A stretch of 64,000 nucleotides of DNA from Granulicella tundricola MP5ACTX9. GTDB taxonomy: Bacteria > Acidobacteriota > Terriglobia > Terriglobales > Acidobacteriaceae. The stretch spans positions 3,906,001 through 3,970,000 of the forward strand of contig NC_015064.1 of NCBI RefSeq assembly GCF_000178975.2. Reading direction: 5' to 3'. Shown here piece by piece: positions 26,248-33,781 of this stretch. Both the position numbers and the translations under genes were made by a program. Within the stretch, counting starts at the first letter, position 1. Each line of letters opens with the position of its first letter. Below the pieces are notes generated by a model. The model ran no database searches. It was given only the letters and a program-made list of their open reading frames with translations, and was not told where the DNA came from.

Positions 26248-26718
26248 GCCGAGTTGAGGAGATTTTCACCCTGATCTCCTGCTTTAATTGTACGCGTTTG
26301 GGGTGGGTGAATACCCCATCTTTATTTCCTTTGGAATGAAAGAGTTAGGTCGTTTTGGGGCTTGACACGTGAATTTGCTGGTGTTTTTGAGGGTGTTTTT
26401 GAAAGATTTCTTTCGGTTTGTTGGTGGGGCTTTCCTGATTTGGGAATGGTGGCCGATCTGTCCTATGAAGCTCCGACTGCGGTATCTGTGGGGTTCGGCA
26501 CATTCCTGGGGTTGGAAGGGCGCGCGGACCTGAGCTTCTATCTGCGGGATTTTCTGGAGTGCCGGTGGCAGAAGAGCGAGAAGGCAACTTCGTCCGCATT
26601 CTTCTGGTTGGGTAATTTCGTCTAGTTCTGGAGTGATGGTCGGGAAGGCGTGAGGGGTGAGTGCCCCGAAGTTTTGAGGCTTGGAGAAGGTGGCTCGTTC
26701 ACAGCGGTGGCTAAGACG

Positions 26719-26762
26719 CACTCACCAGGATGAGACTGTGATGAATGGGGCACCGGTTTGTG
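26719..26762 (+). repeat. Direct repeat related to 27076-27118
   Basis: Starts CACTCACCAGGATGAGACT and goes on GTGATGAATGGGGCACCGG, TTTGTG. The segment at 27076-27118 shares CACTCA, TGAGAC, ATGATGAATGGG-CAC and GG-TTGTG in the same order, about 357 bases apart. Probably two decayed copies of a larger intergenic repeat. Confidence 0.5.
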
Positions 26763-27075
26763 ATGGTCCTGGGCGAAGACAATGAGTGGGTGCCCGCCGG
26801 GTCTTTCGGGTTTGTGGGGCGGAGGGAGACCTCGCCGCGCACGGTTCAGGTGGCTCTTGAGCCGAGCTGGACGGCTGGGTACTCGCCGAGTTCGTAGCGG
26901 GTTCCTCGGAGTGAAGCTTTGCCGATCGACTTTATGGCGCGGACGATGTCCGCGATCTCGCTGGGGCGTGATCGGATGGAGTGTGCCGTAGACGAAGATG
27001 AGGTCGGGCGAGGCTAGGCCCCGTTGATGTGAATGTACCCCGTAAGGCCGCCTCGTTGACAGCCGTTGTTAGGGC

Positions 27076-27118
27076 CACTCATTACCGTGAGACCATGATG
27101 AATGGGCACGGGCTTGTG
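27076..27118 (+). repeat. Direct repeat related to 26719-26762
   Basis: Second copy of the element above: CACTCATTACCGTGAGACC, then ATGATGAATGGGCACGGG and CTTGTG. It lies about 165 bases before the start of the IS-interrupted gene. Confidence 0.5.
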
Positions 27119-27456
27119 CCTCATCGAGCAACGTGCGATGACCGGGCCACCGGTCCAATGATGAGTTTGCTGATGACTTAAAATGAGTGAACAGGCGGAG
27201 TTCGTTGGACAAATGAAATAATGTTCGATATAGGCAGATGACCACCCAGAGCGTAAGGTAGACCACAAGGAGGTCTTGGGGCTTGGATCGTTTAGGAGAT
27301 GAGTACAAGATTCTTCAAGACAAAATCGACAAGATCGGTGCGTTCCGGGTAACGATCAAAGGATTTTCCGCCACCGCTCTAGGAGGTGGTCTTGTAGCTG
27401 TTTCGACGGGAAAAGGACCAAGTCCTATCACCATTACGCTCGCACTGAGTATTCTT

Positions 27457-27460
27457 CTAG
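27457..27460 (+). repeat. Left target-site duplication CTAG
   Basis: CTAG immediately outside the left end of the IS element, matching CTAG at 28631-28634 on the other side. IS5-group elements duplicate four bases of the form CTAR/YTAR, so this fits. Confidence 0.85.
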
Positions 27461-28630
27461 GGAGCCTCTGCGCAGGCGGCCGATTTGACGATGTCGGTGT
27501 GTGACTTGAGTCGGCGGCCAAGTTTTTCTGCGGGGGGGCCGTGCTTTGCTTGTTCTGGCTGGGGTTTGTGCGGAGTCGAAGACTCATAGCCCGTCTCCCG
27601 GCGCTAGGCGGCGGTTCCCGCCAGGTGCTTGCGGTGGAGGTAGAGGTTGATGAGGGCGAAGTTGGCGCATAGCCGGTGATGGTTCTTGGCGATGCCTCTG
27701 TAGCGTACCTTGTCGAAGCCGAAGACGCGCTTCAGGATACGGAAGACGTGTTCTACTTTCGCTCTTACTTTTGATTTCGTCGTATTCTTCTTCTTTGCCG
27801 CTTCATCGACATAGTTCTTGAACCTGGTTCGCTTGCAGGTCATGTCCTGGGCCTTGGGCGCGGCCTGCCGGATGGCCTTGGTCTGGCCTTGATAGCCGCC
27901 GTCGCCCCACACCTTGCGCTCCTCCCCATGTAGCAGATCCGGCAGCATGTGTACGTCGGAGACGTTGGCCGCCGACGTTGCCACTGAGTGCACGTGACCT
28001 TCTTTTGCATCAACGCCGATGTGCGCCTTCAGTCCGAAGTACCACTGCTTGCCCTTACGAGTCTGACGCATCGCCGGATCACGCTCTTTCTTCTCGTTCT
28101 TGGTCGAAGAAGGCGCATGAATAATGGTCGCATCCACGATCGTGCCGGTCTCGATGCGGATGCCCCTGGCCGCCAGATGCAGGTTCACCGCGTCGAGCAT
28201 GGCACCGCCAAGGTCATGCTTTTCGAGCAGGTGGCGGAAGCGCAGCACTGTCGTTTCATCCGGTGCCGGAGCCACGCCCAGGTCAACACCAGCGAACCGC
28301 CGCAGCGTGAAGGACTCATAAAACGCCTCTTCGACGCCGGGGTCGGACAAGTTGAACCACTGTTGCATAAAGTACGTCCGAAGCATGATCGCAAGCCCGA
28401 CAGGACGACGGCCGTTGCCGGCCTTCGGGTAGTGCGGTTCGACCAGAGCCTGTAACTCGGGCCACGGAACAACCACTTCCATCTCATCCAAAAACAGCTC
28501 CCGCCGAGACTTCCGCCCATACTTCTCAAAGATCGACTGGGACGCAAACGTCTGCTGCTTCATCGCCATCCACCCCTAACCATCAGATTAATCCATCAGG
28601 CCGCGGACGCAGAACTTGTGCAGAGTTTCC
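27461..28630 (-). mobile_element. IS5-group insertion sequence, complete, 1170 bp
   Basis: The ends are defined by the in-frame host gene on both sides, by CTAG duplications, and by imperfect inverted ends: left GGAGCCTCTGCGCAGG (27461-27476) and right, read inward, GGAAACTCTGCACAAG (28630-28615), 11 of 16 identical. It carries one intact transposase on the minus strand, opposite to the gene it disrupts. Intact open frame and exact target duplication suggest a recent insertion. A 143-base non-coding tail lies between the transposase stop and the left end. Confidence 0.88.
27604..28569 (-). CDS. IS5-group DDE transposase
   Basis: A 321-residue transposase. It aligns by eye with E. coli InsH: PKAGNGRRP, DATIIHAPSSTKN, KGKQWYFGLKAHIGVDAK and GYQG. 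The catalytic triad is Asp146 (TIVDATII), Asp223 (WGDGGYQG) and Glu273 (AKVEHVFR). Full length and unbroken, so probably active. Its expression would run against the interrupted membrane protein gene. Confidence 0.95.
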   Translation of the reverse strand: MAMKQQTFASQSIFEKYGRKSRRELFLDEMEVVVPWPELQALVEPHYPKAGNGRRPVGLAIMLRTYFMQQWFNLSDPGVEEAFYESFTLRRFAGVDLGVAPAPDETTVLRFRHLLEKHDLGGAMLDAVNLHLAARGIRIETGTIVDATIIHAPSSTKNEKKERDPAMRQTRKGKQWYFGLKAHIGVDAKEGHVHSVATSAANVSDVHMLPDLLHGEERKVWGDGGYQGQTKAIRQAAPKAQDMTCKRTRFKNYVDEAAKKKNTTKSKVRAKVEHVFRILKRVFGFDKVRYRGIAKNHHRLCANFALINLYLHRKHLAGTAA

Positions 28631-28634
28631 CTAG
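28631..28634 (+). repeat. Right target-site duplication CTAG
   Basis: CTAG directly outside the right inverted end; the copy at 27457-27460 flanks the left end. Dropping one copy with the element restores the reading frame of the host gene. Confidence 0.85.
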
Positions 28635-29089
28635 GCTTCTTTTTCTGGTTTGAACGTGAACAAGTCTTGCTGCAACGCATCTTCGGGACACGGGCAAGAG
28701 CAATAGAAGTTCGTATTGACGAGCGACGACAAAAAAACCACCCCAAAAGCTATTTCTCGTCTCCTAACATAGCAAGAACATTATTGAGCATGAAATCTCC
28801 ATCTGCCCTGATCTCATATAAGTTTAAGTCGCGTTTCTTAGAAAAGCGCCGACTCCGGTTCAACAAACAGTTCCGAATAGCCGAGAGCGCCGACGGGTTG
28901 TTTTATTTGGGACTTATATATGCGGCTTGGCTTCCCTTCATTATCCCGATAGTTCCAGGGCAACCTACAGCGCAGCATATCGTCATAGAGCCGGCGTCAC
29001 CAAATCTACAAAAGCATGTCTGTGGTGAGCATTGCGACACAAGGCAACTTTTCAAGTAATCCCACGCTGCTTAGACACCAAGGAATTCA

Positions 29090-29503
29090 GTGAAATCGGA
29101 CAAAACAAATCGGCATGCTATAAAAACTCTTCGACTGATCCTTGAAGAACTTAGAGGTATCAGCGACCTCCTGCCTGCAGCATATCAATTAGTGGGAAAG
29201 ATCGATGAAGATGGAGAAATCGATTTGCCAGAATCGAGCATCGAGTCAGAAGACGTTGAAATTGCAGTCTCCGCCTTGGTATCAACTGTAGCGGAAACAT
29301 GCGATATCAATGACGAACCATCCTCGATATCTGAATTATTTACTTTAATTCTTTCATCTGGAGATGACTTGGTCAGTTTGGCAGTCAACTTTGAGGACTG
29401 CATAAATGGGTATTCTGGGGAACTCTTTGGGGAAAATCTGAAGCTTGCACAATCTTATCTCGACAGCATCATCACTGTTATCGAAGAAAGGCTAGCTAAA
29501 TGA
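29090..29503 (+). CDS. Acidic helical protein of the nucleotidyltransferase cassette
   Basis: A 137-residue acidic, helix-rich protein starting at GTG (29090) behind AAGGA. No membrane segment, no cysteine motif beyond two scattered Cys, and no HEPN R-x4-6-H motif that I can see. I recognise no family. It begins 30 bases after the interrupted two-TM gene and its stop overlaps the ATG of the nucleotidyltransferase (ATGA), so the three are one coupled operon. Base composition is markedly more AT-rich than the flanking genes, suggesting transfer from elsewhere. It could be an adaptor or regulator between membrane protein and enzyme. Confidence 0.65.
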   Translation: MKSDKTNRHAIKTLRLILEELRGISDLLPAAYQLVGKIDEDGEIDLPESSIESEDVEIAVSALVSTVAETCDINDEPSSISELFTLILSSGDDLVSLAVNFEDCINGYSGELFGENLKLAQSYLDSIITVIEERLAK

Positions 29504-30132
29504 TCGCTGCACAGAGTCTCGCTGCGGTTATGCAAAATCGCCTACAGACTTCTTCTGAAGAAGTCAGACGGCTTCTTCAGAATTGTGAAGAGATAATCGT
29601 TTTTGGTTCGTACGCTGCTGGGCTTTCCACTTCGGCGTCGGATCTTGACATATTTTGCATTGGCAACGAACGTAAACACCTTAAAAGTAAGGCCATCGAT
29701 CTTTTGGTTTTGAGAAAAGAGGATGTTCGGCTGCCCTTGTGGCTAGGCAGCGAACTAGCTTCCCATATAAAAGAGTTTGGAGTCCCTCTCACCGGAGAAC
29801 ATGATTGGTTGAAAGATGTAACCCAATCTTTGGTTGCAATCACCAAGAAAGAAAATAGAATAAATGCTTATTCAAGATCTTTGAATAAGCATTGGATGGC
29901 TCTTAATGGATCTTCTAAGAAGAAATACAGCCTCAAGGTAAGGCGAGAATTGCAACGGTTATCGATATTGGTCGCGAAGCACCCTGTCCCACCAACGAAA
30001 ATCCTAGATCAACTGTGGTCTTCTCCAAATACAAGAGTTAGTGAAGAATTAAGAGTTTTCTCAATCGCAAAAAGATTGGCATTAAGTGACACATCTTTCC
30101 TAGAACCGGAACTCTATGATTCCATTAAATAG
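29500..30132 (+). CDS. MNT-like nucleotidyltransferase
   Basis: A 210-residue protein with a minimal nucleotidyltransferase core: FGSYAAGLSTSASDLD places the Gly36-Ser37 motif and metal-binding Asp48 and Asp50, and Asp67 (KAIDLLVL) is the likely third acid. This is the GSxxxG...SDxD pattern of MNT and related Pol-beta-fold enzymes. Residues 85-205 are a basic helical domain (KKKYSLKVRRELQRL). It could transfer a nucleotide to a protein, tRNA or small molecule. Coupled to the gene before it by a four-base overlap; the AT-rich composition matches its partners. The setting resembles defence or toxin-antitoxin cassettes. Confidence 0.75.
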   Translation: MIAAQSLAAVMQNRLQTSSEEVRRLLQNCEEIIVFGSYAAGLSTSASDLDIFCIGNERKHLKSKAIDLLVLRKEDVRLPLWLGSELASHIKEFGVPLTGEHDWLKDVTQSLVAITKKENRINAYSRSLNKHWMALNGSSKKKYSLKVRRELQRLSILVAKHPVPPTKILDQLWSSPNTRVSEELRVFSIAKRLALSDTSFLEPELYDSIK

Positions 30133-30248
30133 AAAGCTATGTTTGCTTAGACACTCTTTTATGTTCCACTTTTGTCTATGCCGTAGCATTTAGGCTAAAG
30201 CAATGGGCGCGCGCTTGATCGATCCACGTCTCTCAATGCGTTGGAAAT

Positions 30249-30325
30249 TGGTCGGGACGACTAGATTCGAACTAGCGACCTCACCCACCCCAAGGGTGCG
30301 CTCTACCAGGCTGAGCCACGTCCCG
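30249..30325 (-). tRNA. tRNA-Pro (anticodon GGG)
   Basis: A 77-base cloverleaf on the minus strand. Acceptor CGGGACG pairs with CGTCCCG; D arm GCTC/GAGC; anticodon stem CACCC/GGGTG closes the loop TTGGGGT with anticodon GGG; T arm GCTAG/CTAGT with loop TTCGAAT; discriminator A and an encoded CCA at 30251-30249. It lies about 115 bases past the AT-rich cassette with its 3' end facing it, the geometry of a possible island insertion site, but I see no repeat of its 3' end on the far side. Confidence 0.93.
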
Positions 30326-30428
30326 ACTTGTTGCATAACGCCTCTGCCTACAGCCAGACGCGTGGGGTGTCACCAGTTTACAACAGAAAACGCCCCATCC
30401 CGGCGTTCGTTGATCGTTTAGGGAGTGT

Positions 30429-30707
30429 TTAGTGGGTGGGAGGGACGAATTCCTTGGGGAGCTCGCCGCCTTCGCCCTCGTTGAAGAAGAAGCCGTTCAT
30501 CTGCTCGACGAGGAAGGACTGGGCTTCCGCGGTCCAGGGCTGGAGGCGGTACTCGTTGAGGAGCATCTTCTGGCGCTCGACCCACTCGCCCCATGCCTTT
30601 TTGCTGACGTTTTTGTAGATCTTCTGACCGAAGTCTGAGTCGAAGGGTGGCTCGTCCAGGCCTTCCAGCTCTGCTTTGTATTTGCTGCAAAAAACCATGT
30701 GGGGCAT
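30429..30707 (-). CDS. yggX: YggX-family Fe(II) trafficking / oxidative damage protein
   Basis: A 92-residue protein of the YggX family, linked to protecting Fe-S clusters from superoxide. Family features: FCSKYKAELEGLDEPPF with the conserved Cys near the start, GQKIYKNVSKKAWGEWVERQKMLLNEYRLQPW and FFFNEG. An AAAGGAGA ribosome site precedes the first ATG. It is followed at some distance by rnr on the same strand. Confidence 0.9.
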   Translation of the reverse strand: MPHMVFCSKYKAELEGLDEPPFDSDFGQKIYKNVSKKAWGEWVERQKMLLNEYRLQPWTAEAQSFLVEQMNGFFFNEGEGGELPKEFVPPTH

Positions 30708-30847
30708 TGTTGGGGAATCTCCTTTGAGTATTGTAAATGGCGGTGGGACAGCGAATCACAGAGGGCACGGAGGGAAAGAGGGAGAACAGGCAACGGCGAC
30801 GGCAGACGCAGGTTCCCTTCGGGAATGACAACAAGAAAAGCCAAGGG

Positions 30848-33733
30848 TTAGTGGCGCTTGCCTTTGCCCTTGGCCTTTTTGTCGCGGAGGCGGGTTTTGG
30901 ATTTGGTTTTGGTGCGGCTGGGTTTGCCGGTGCGGGTTGGAGATGAAAACGTCTCCCTGCGGGCGGGTGTGGCTTTGGGTTTGCGGAGGCTTCGGGGGGA
31001 CTCGCCCTGGGGGGTGCGGGAAGGGACCAGGGCGAACTGGAGGCGGCGGTTGGGGCGGTCGATGCGGTCAAGGAGGACGTGGACGCGCTGGCCGAGCTTG
31101 AAGACGCGGCCGGAGTGGGAGGCGACGATGACGCGGTCGGTGTCGCGGAAGAAGAAACGGTCGGGGTCGCCGAAGGGGAGGGATTCCGAGAGGCTCTGGA
31201 TGGGGACCATGCCTTCGATGAAGAGGTCGTCGAGCTCAACGTAGAAGCCGTACTTGGTGCAGGAGAGGACGGTGGCGTGGAACTCCTCGCCGACGCGGTC
31301 CTGCATGAACTTTATTTTTTTCCACTCCATGAGCTCGCGCTCTGCGTCGTCGGCTCGGCGTTCTGATTGGGAGGATTCGAGGGAGATGGCGGCGAGTTCT
31401 TCCGGGGGGAGGGTGGTGGAAACCCACGTCTCAGAAGCGAGACGTGGGGCACCCGGTTTTGTGCTGCTCCGCTTTGAGGACCAGGGTTGGGGGTCGGTGG
31501 AGAAGATGGGTTGGCCGTTGGGGTTGGCGTTGGCGTGGAGGGCGGCGCGGATGAGGCGGTGGACGATGAGGTCAGGGTAGCGGCGGATGGGGCTGGTGAA
31601 GTGGGTGTAGCTGGGGCTGGCGAGGGCGAAGTGGCCTTCGTTCTTTTCGCTGTAGCGGGCCTGCTTGAGGGAGCGGAGCATCAGGTACGACAGGATGCGC
31701 TCTTCCGGGGTGCCGGCGATCTTTGCGGTCAGCTTCTGGTACATCAGTGGGGTGACTGGGATGGATTCCGGGATCTCGTGGGATTGGGCCTGGCGGGTGC
31801 GGCCTCCGTGGCGTTCGGATGCGGCACGGTTGGAGCGGCGGTCGGACTTCATTGTGAGTTTTTTGACGGGTAAGGACGAGAAGCCGAGGGTCTGGCCGTA
31901 GGTTGCGGCAACCTCTTCGAAGTCGAGGATGCGCTTGGCGTCGGGGAGCTCGTGGATGCGGTAGATGCTGGGGCCGAGGGCTTCGAGCCAATGCGCGACG
32001 CACTCGTTGGCGGTGAGCATGAACTCTTCGATGAGGCGATTCGCCCAACCGCGTTCCGACCGGGTGATGGCGGCCATGTTGCCCTGGGGGTCGAAGCGGA
32101 TGACGGGCTCGGGGAGGTCGAAGTCGATGGAGCCGCGGCGGTGGCGCTTGCGGTTGAGCTTCAGGGCGAGGTCGTACATCTGCTCGAAGGCGGGGGCGAG
32201 GTCGAGGAATTGGAGGCGGGTTTCCAGGTCGCGGGTGTGTTTTTCGGATTCGGCGGGGGAGAGGTCTGTGGAGAGGTACGCGGAAACCCACGTCCCAGAG
32301 TCGGGACGTGGGGCACCCGGCGGGGGTGTGGTGGAGGAGGTGTCGAGGATGGATTGGACCTGGGTGTAGGTCATGCGGCGGGCGCTGCGGATGATGCCTT
32401 CGCAGAGCTGGTAATCGACGACCTCGCCGTGGTTATCGATCTCGGCGATGCAGGAGAGGACGAGGCGGTCCTCGTCGGGGCGGAGGGAGCACATGTTCGA
32501 CGAGAGGGACGGGGGGAGCATGGGGACGGAGCGGTCGGGGAAGTAGACGCTGGTGCCTCTTAGCCGGGCCTCCAAATCCAAATCTGTTCCGGGGCGGACG
32601 TAGTGGCTGACGTCGGCGATGTGGACCTGGAGCTGCCAGTTGCCGTTGGGGAGGGGCTGGACGAGGATGGCATCGTCGAAGTCGCGGGCGGTTTCGCCGT
32701 CGATGGTGACGATGGGCAGGCCGCGGAAGTCGTGGCGGAGGGAGAGGTCTTCCGGGGTGAGGGTGTCTACGGTTTGGTCAGCGCTGGCGGCAGCCTCTGC
32801 GAGGACGTTGGCGGGGAAGGCGTAGGGCAGATGGTGCTTGCGGATGACGATCTCGACGTCTACGCCGAAGGCATCGGGGTGGCCGAGGATCTCCAGGATG
32901 CGGCCCTGGGCGGGGCGGGATTCAGTGGGGAAGGAGGTGACTTCGACGTCTACGGCCAGGCCTTCGAGGAAGTGGGGGAGCGAGGGGTCGAAGCTGAGTT
33001 CGCGCCTGGCCTCTTCGCCCAGGACTCGGTGCTGGGACTCTGCGGGCGTGGCGGGGAGGGTGGGTTGGCCGTCTGGGGCGGACTCGATGAGGATGGGCTG
33101 GGTCATGCGCTCGTCGAGCGGGACGATGTAGTGGAAGTTGGCGGTGTTGTAGGAGTCTGGGGTGGTGCCTCGGCTGCCGCGGCCGCGCGCATAGTGGAAG
33201 ATGCCGACGACGGTGGTGTTGCGGCGGGTGAGGATGCGGGCGATACGGCCGGAGCGGCGACCATCGACGGCCGGGGGGGCTTCGTCGACGAGGACTTCGT
33301 CGCCTTGCATGGCTCCGTTGAGCTCGTGCGGCGGGATGAAGAGGTCGTCCTCGCGCTTGGAGGAGCCGTTGGGGCGGACGAAGCCGAAGCCGTCGCGGTG
33401 GAGGTCCAGCTTGCCGGCTACGAGGTTTTCCCGGGTGATGCGGCCGTGTGGACGAGTACCCCTATCCCACGTCCCAGAATCGGGACGTGGGGCACCCGGA
33501 CGTTCTGTTTTGTCTGGCGTGGCGCGGGGGAGGGCCCACTGGCCGTCGTCGATCTTGACGAGGTCTCCGCGAAGGGTGATGCGGGCGAGCTGCTCCAGCA
33601 GCAGCCGGCGCTCGCGTCCGCCGCCGAGGCCGAGCTCGCGGATGAGCTGCTTGTAGCCGGCGCGGTGGGAGGGGCTGCGCTCGATGAAGCGGATAAGATC
33701 GCGGTCGGATTGGGGGTACGGGGAGTTCGGCAT
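30848..33733 (-). CDS. rnr: Ribonuclease R, with three palindrome-encoded insertions
   Basis: A 961-residue 3'-5' exoribonuclease that degrades structured RNA, longer than the roughly 810 of E. coli RNase R. Order: winged helix (about 8-70), cold-shock domains (100-260), RNB catalytic domain with DGETARDFDDAIL (about 345) and HRRGSIDFDLPEPVI, S1 domain (about 825-905) and a Lys/Arg-rich tail. Three 11-residue insertions with the pattern PGAPR-x-x-S-x-TW lie at residues 79-89, 472-482 and 760-770, each coded by the same 34-base palindromic element in the same frame. All three fall in expected variable loops or linkers, so the enzyme should still work. Confidence 0.95.
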   Translation of the reverse strand: MPNSPYPQSDRDLIRFIERSPSHRAGYKQLIRELGLGGGRERRLLLEQLARITLRGDLVKIDDGQWALPRATPDKTERPGAPRPDSGTWDRGTRPHGRITRENLVAGKLDLHRDGFGFVRPNGSSKREDDLFIPPHELNGAMQGDEVLVDEAPPAVDGRRSGRIARILTRRNTTVVGIFHYARGRGSRGTTPDSYNTANFHYIVPLDERMTQPILIESAPDGQPTLPATPAESQHRVLGEEARRELSFDPSLPHFLEGLAVDVEVTSFPTESRPAQGRILEILGHPDAFGVDVEIVIRKHHLPYAFPANVLAEAAASADQTVDTLTPEDLSLRHDFRGLPIVTIDGETARDFDDAILVQPLPNGNWQLQVHIADVSHYVRPGTDLDLEARLRGTSVYFPDRSVPMLPPSLSSNMCSLRPDEDRLVLSCIAEIDNHGEVVDYQLCEGIIRSARRMTYTQVQSILDTSSTTPPPGAPRPDSGTWVSAYLSTDLSPAESEKHTRDLETRLQFLDLAPAFEQMYDLALKLNRKRHRRGSIDFDLPEPVIRFDPQGNMAAITRSERGWANRLIEEFMLTANECVAHWLEALGPSIYRIHELPDAKRILDFEEVAATYGQTLGFSSLPVKKLTMKSDRRSNRAASERHGGRTRQAQSHEIPESIPVTPLMYQKLTAKIAGTPEERILSYLMLRSLKQARYSEKNEGHFALASPSYTHFTSPIRRYPDLIVHRLIRAALHANANPNGQPIFSTDPQPWSSKRSSTKPGAPRLASETWVSTTLPPEELAAISLESSQSERRADDAERELMEWKKIKFMQDRVGEEFHATVLSCTKYGFYVELDDLFIEGMVPIQSLSESLPFGDPDRFFFRDTDRVIVASHSGRVFKLGQRVHVLLDRIDRPNRRLQFALVPSRTPQGESPRSLRKPKATPARRETFSSPTRTGKPSRTKTKSKTRLRDKKAKGKGKRH
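31423..31456 (-). repeat. Coding palindromic element, copy 3 (in rnr)
   Basis: 34 bases, plus strand CCCACGTCTCAGAAGCGAG then ACGTGGGGCACCCGG. Arms CCCACGTCTC / GAGACGTGGG form a perfect 10-base dyad. The stem changes are compensated relative to the other two copies (CTC/GAG instead of CCC/GGG), evidence for selection or spread of the paired form. Codes PGAPRLASETW in RNase R. The bases GGAAA just to the left are shared with copy 2. Confidence 0.85.
32287..32320 (-). repeat. Coding palindromic element, copy 2 (in rnr)
   Basis: 34 bases, plus strand CCCACGTCCCAGAGTCGGG then ACGTGGGGCACCCGG. Arms CCCACGTCCC / GGGACGTGGG. Codes PGAPRPDSGTW in a variable loop within the RNB region. Preceded by GGAAA as in copy 3. 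Confidence 0.85.
33466..33499 (-). repeat. Coding palindromic element, copy 1 (in rnr)
   Basis: 34 bases, differing from copy 2 at one loop position (AGAATC against AGAGTC). Codes PGAPRPDSGTW in the linker between the winged helix and the first cold-shock domain. Same orientation and same reading frame as the other two copies. Confidence 0.85.
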
Positions 33734-33781
33734 CGTCAGGGTCGATTGTAGGCTGATGGCTCTGGGCTGGGTTGGCGGTTT

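Larger units (their letters stand above)
25966..27282. other. Long intergenic stretch with repeats, no supported gene
   Basis: About 1.3 kb without a convincing gene. It contains a short repeat family (26189-26247), a pair of related direct repeats (26719-26762, 27076-27118) and a G-rich tract at 26780-26830. A minus-strand frame (26284-26721) is of a kind that recurs as spurious translations of intergenic DNA and has no ribosome site. The last 100 bases are AT-rich and should hold the promoter of the interrupted cassette; a weak TTGGAC at 27205 with TATAGG at 27229 is possible. Confidence 0.5.
27283..29059 (+). pseudogene. Two-TM membrane protein gene interrupted by an IS5-group element
   Basis: The 5' part (27283-27460) and 3' part (28635-29059) join in frame once the insertion and one CTAG copy are removed, giving a 200-residue protein. 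The TTG start at 27283 has a strong AAGGAGG at 27267-27273. The join falls within the second membrane helix: ITLALSILLG continues as FFFWFEREQV. The protein has two helices (about 24-42 and 48-65), then a basic cytoplasmic region (RIFGTRARAIEVRIDERR) and a soluble tail. This 2TM-plus-helix layout recalls effector-like SLATT/S-2TM proteins paired with nucleotidyltransferases, but no family is proven. As it stands the gene is broken. Confidence 0.8.

Noticed and set aside
26284-26721. 145-residue minus-strand frame
   Set aside because: No ribosome site, no signal or domain, lies in repeat-rich intergenic DNA; likely a spurious translation.
27003-27022. GGTCGGG-CGAGG-CTAG as a possible att copy of the tRNA-Pro 3' end
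   Set aside because: It resembles GGTCGGGACGACTAG only with a gap; too short and imperfect to call an attachment site, and no integrase is present in the window.
27540-28615. TTTGTGCGGAGTC and CTTGTGCAGAGT as IS ends
   Set aside because: They are in direct, not inverted, orientation; the true ends were fixed by the CTAG duplications and the restored host reading frame.
29090-29503. HEPN toxin partner for the MNT-like enzyme
   Set aside because: No R-x4-6-H catalytic motif is visible, so a standard HEPN/MNT toxin-antitoxin label is not supported.
30203-30421. 72-residue plus-strand frame containing TTRFELATSPTPR
   Set aside because: It is a translation across the tRNA-Pro gene in antisense, a common annotation artefact.
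32603-33751. 382-residue plus-strand open frame
   Set aside because: Antisense shadow of rnr.
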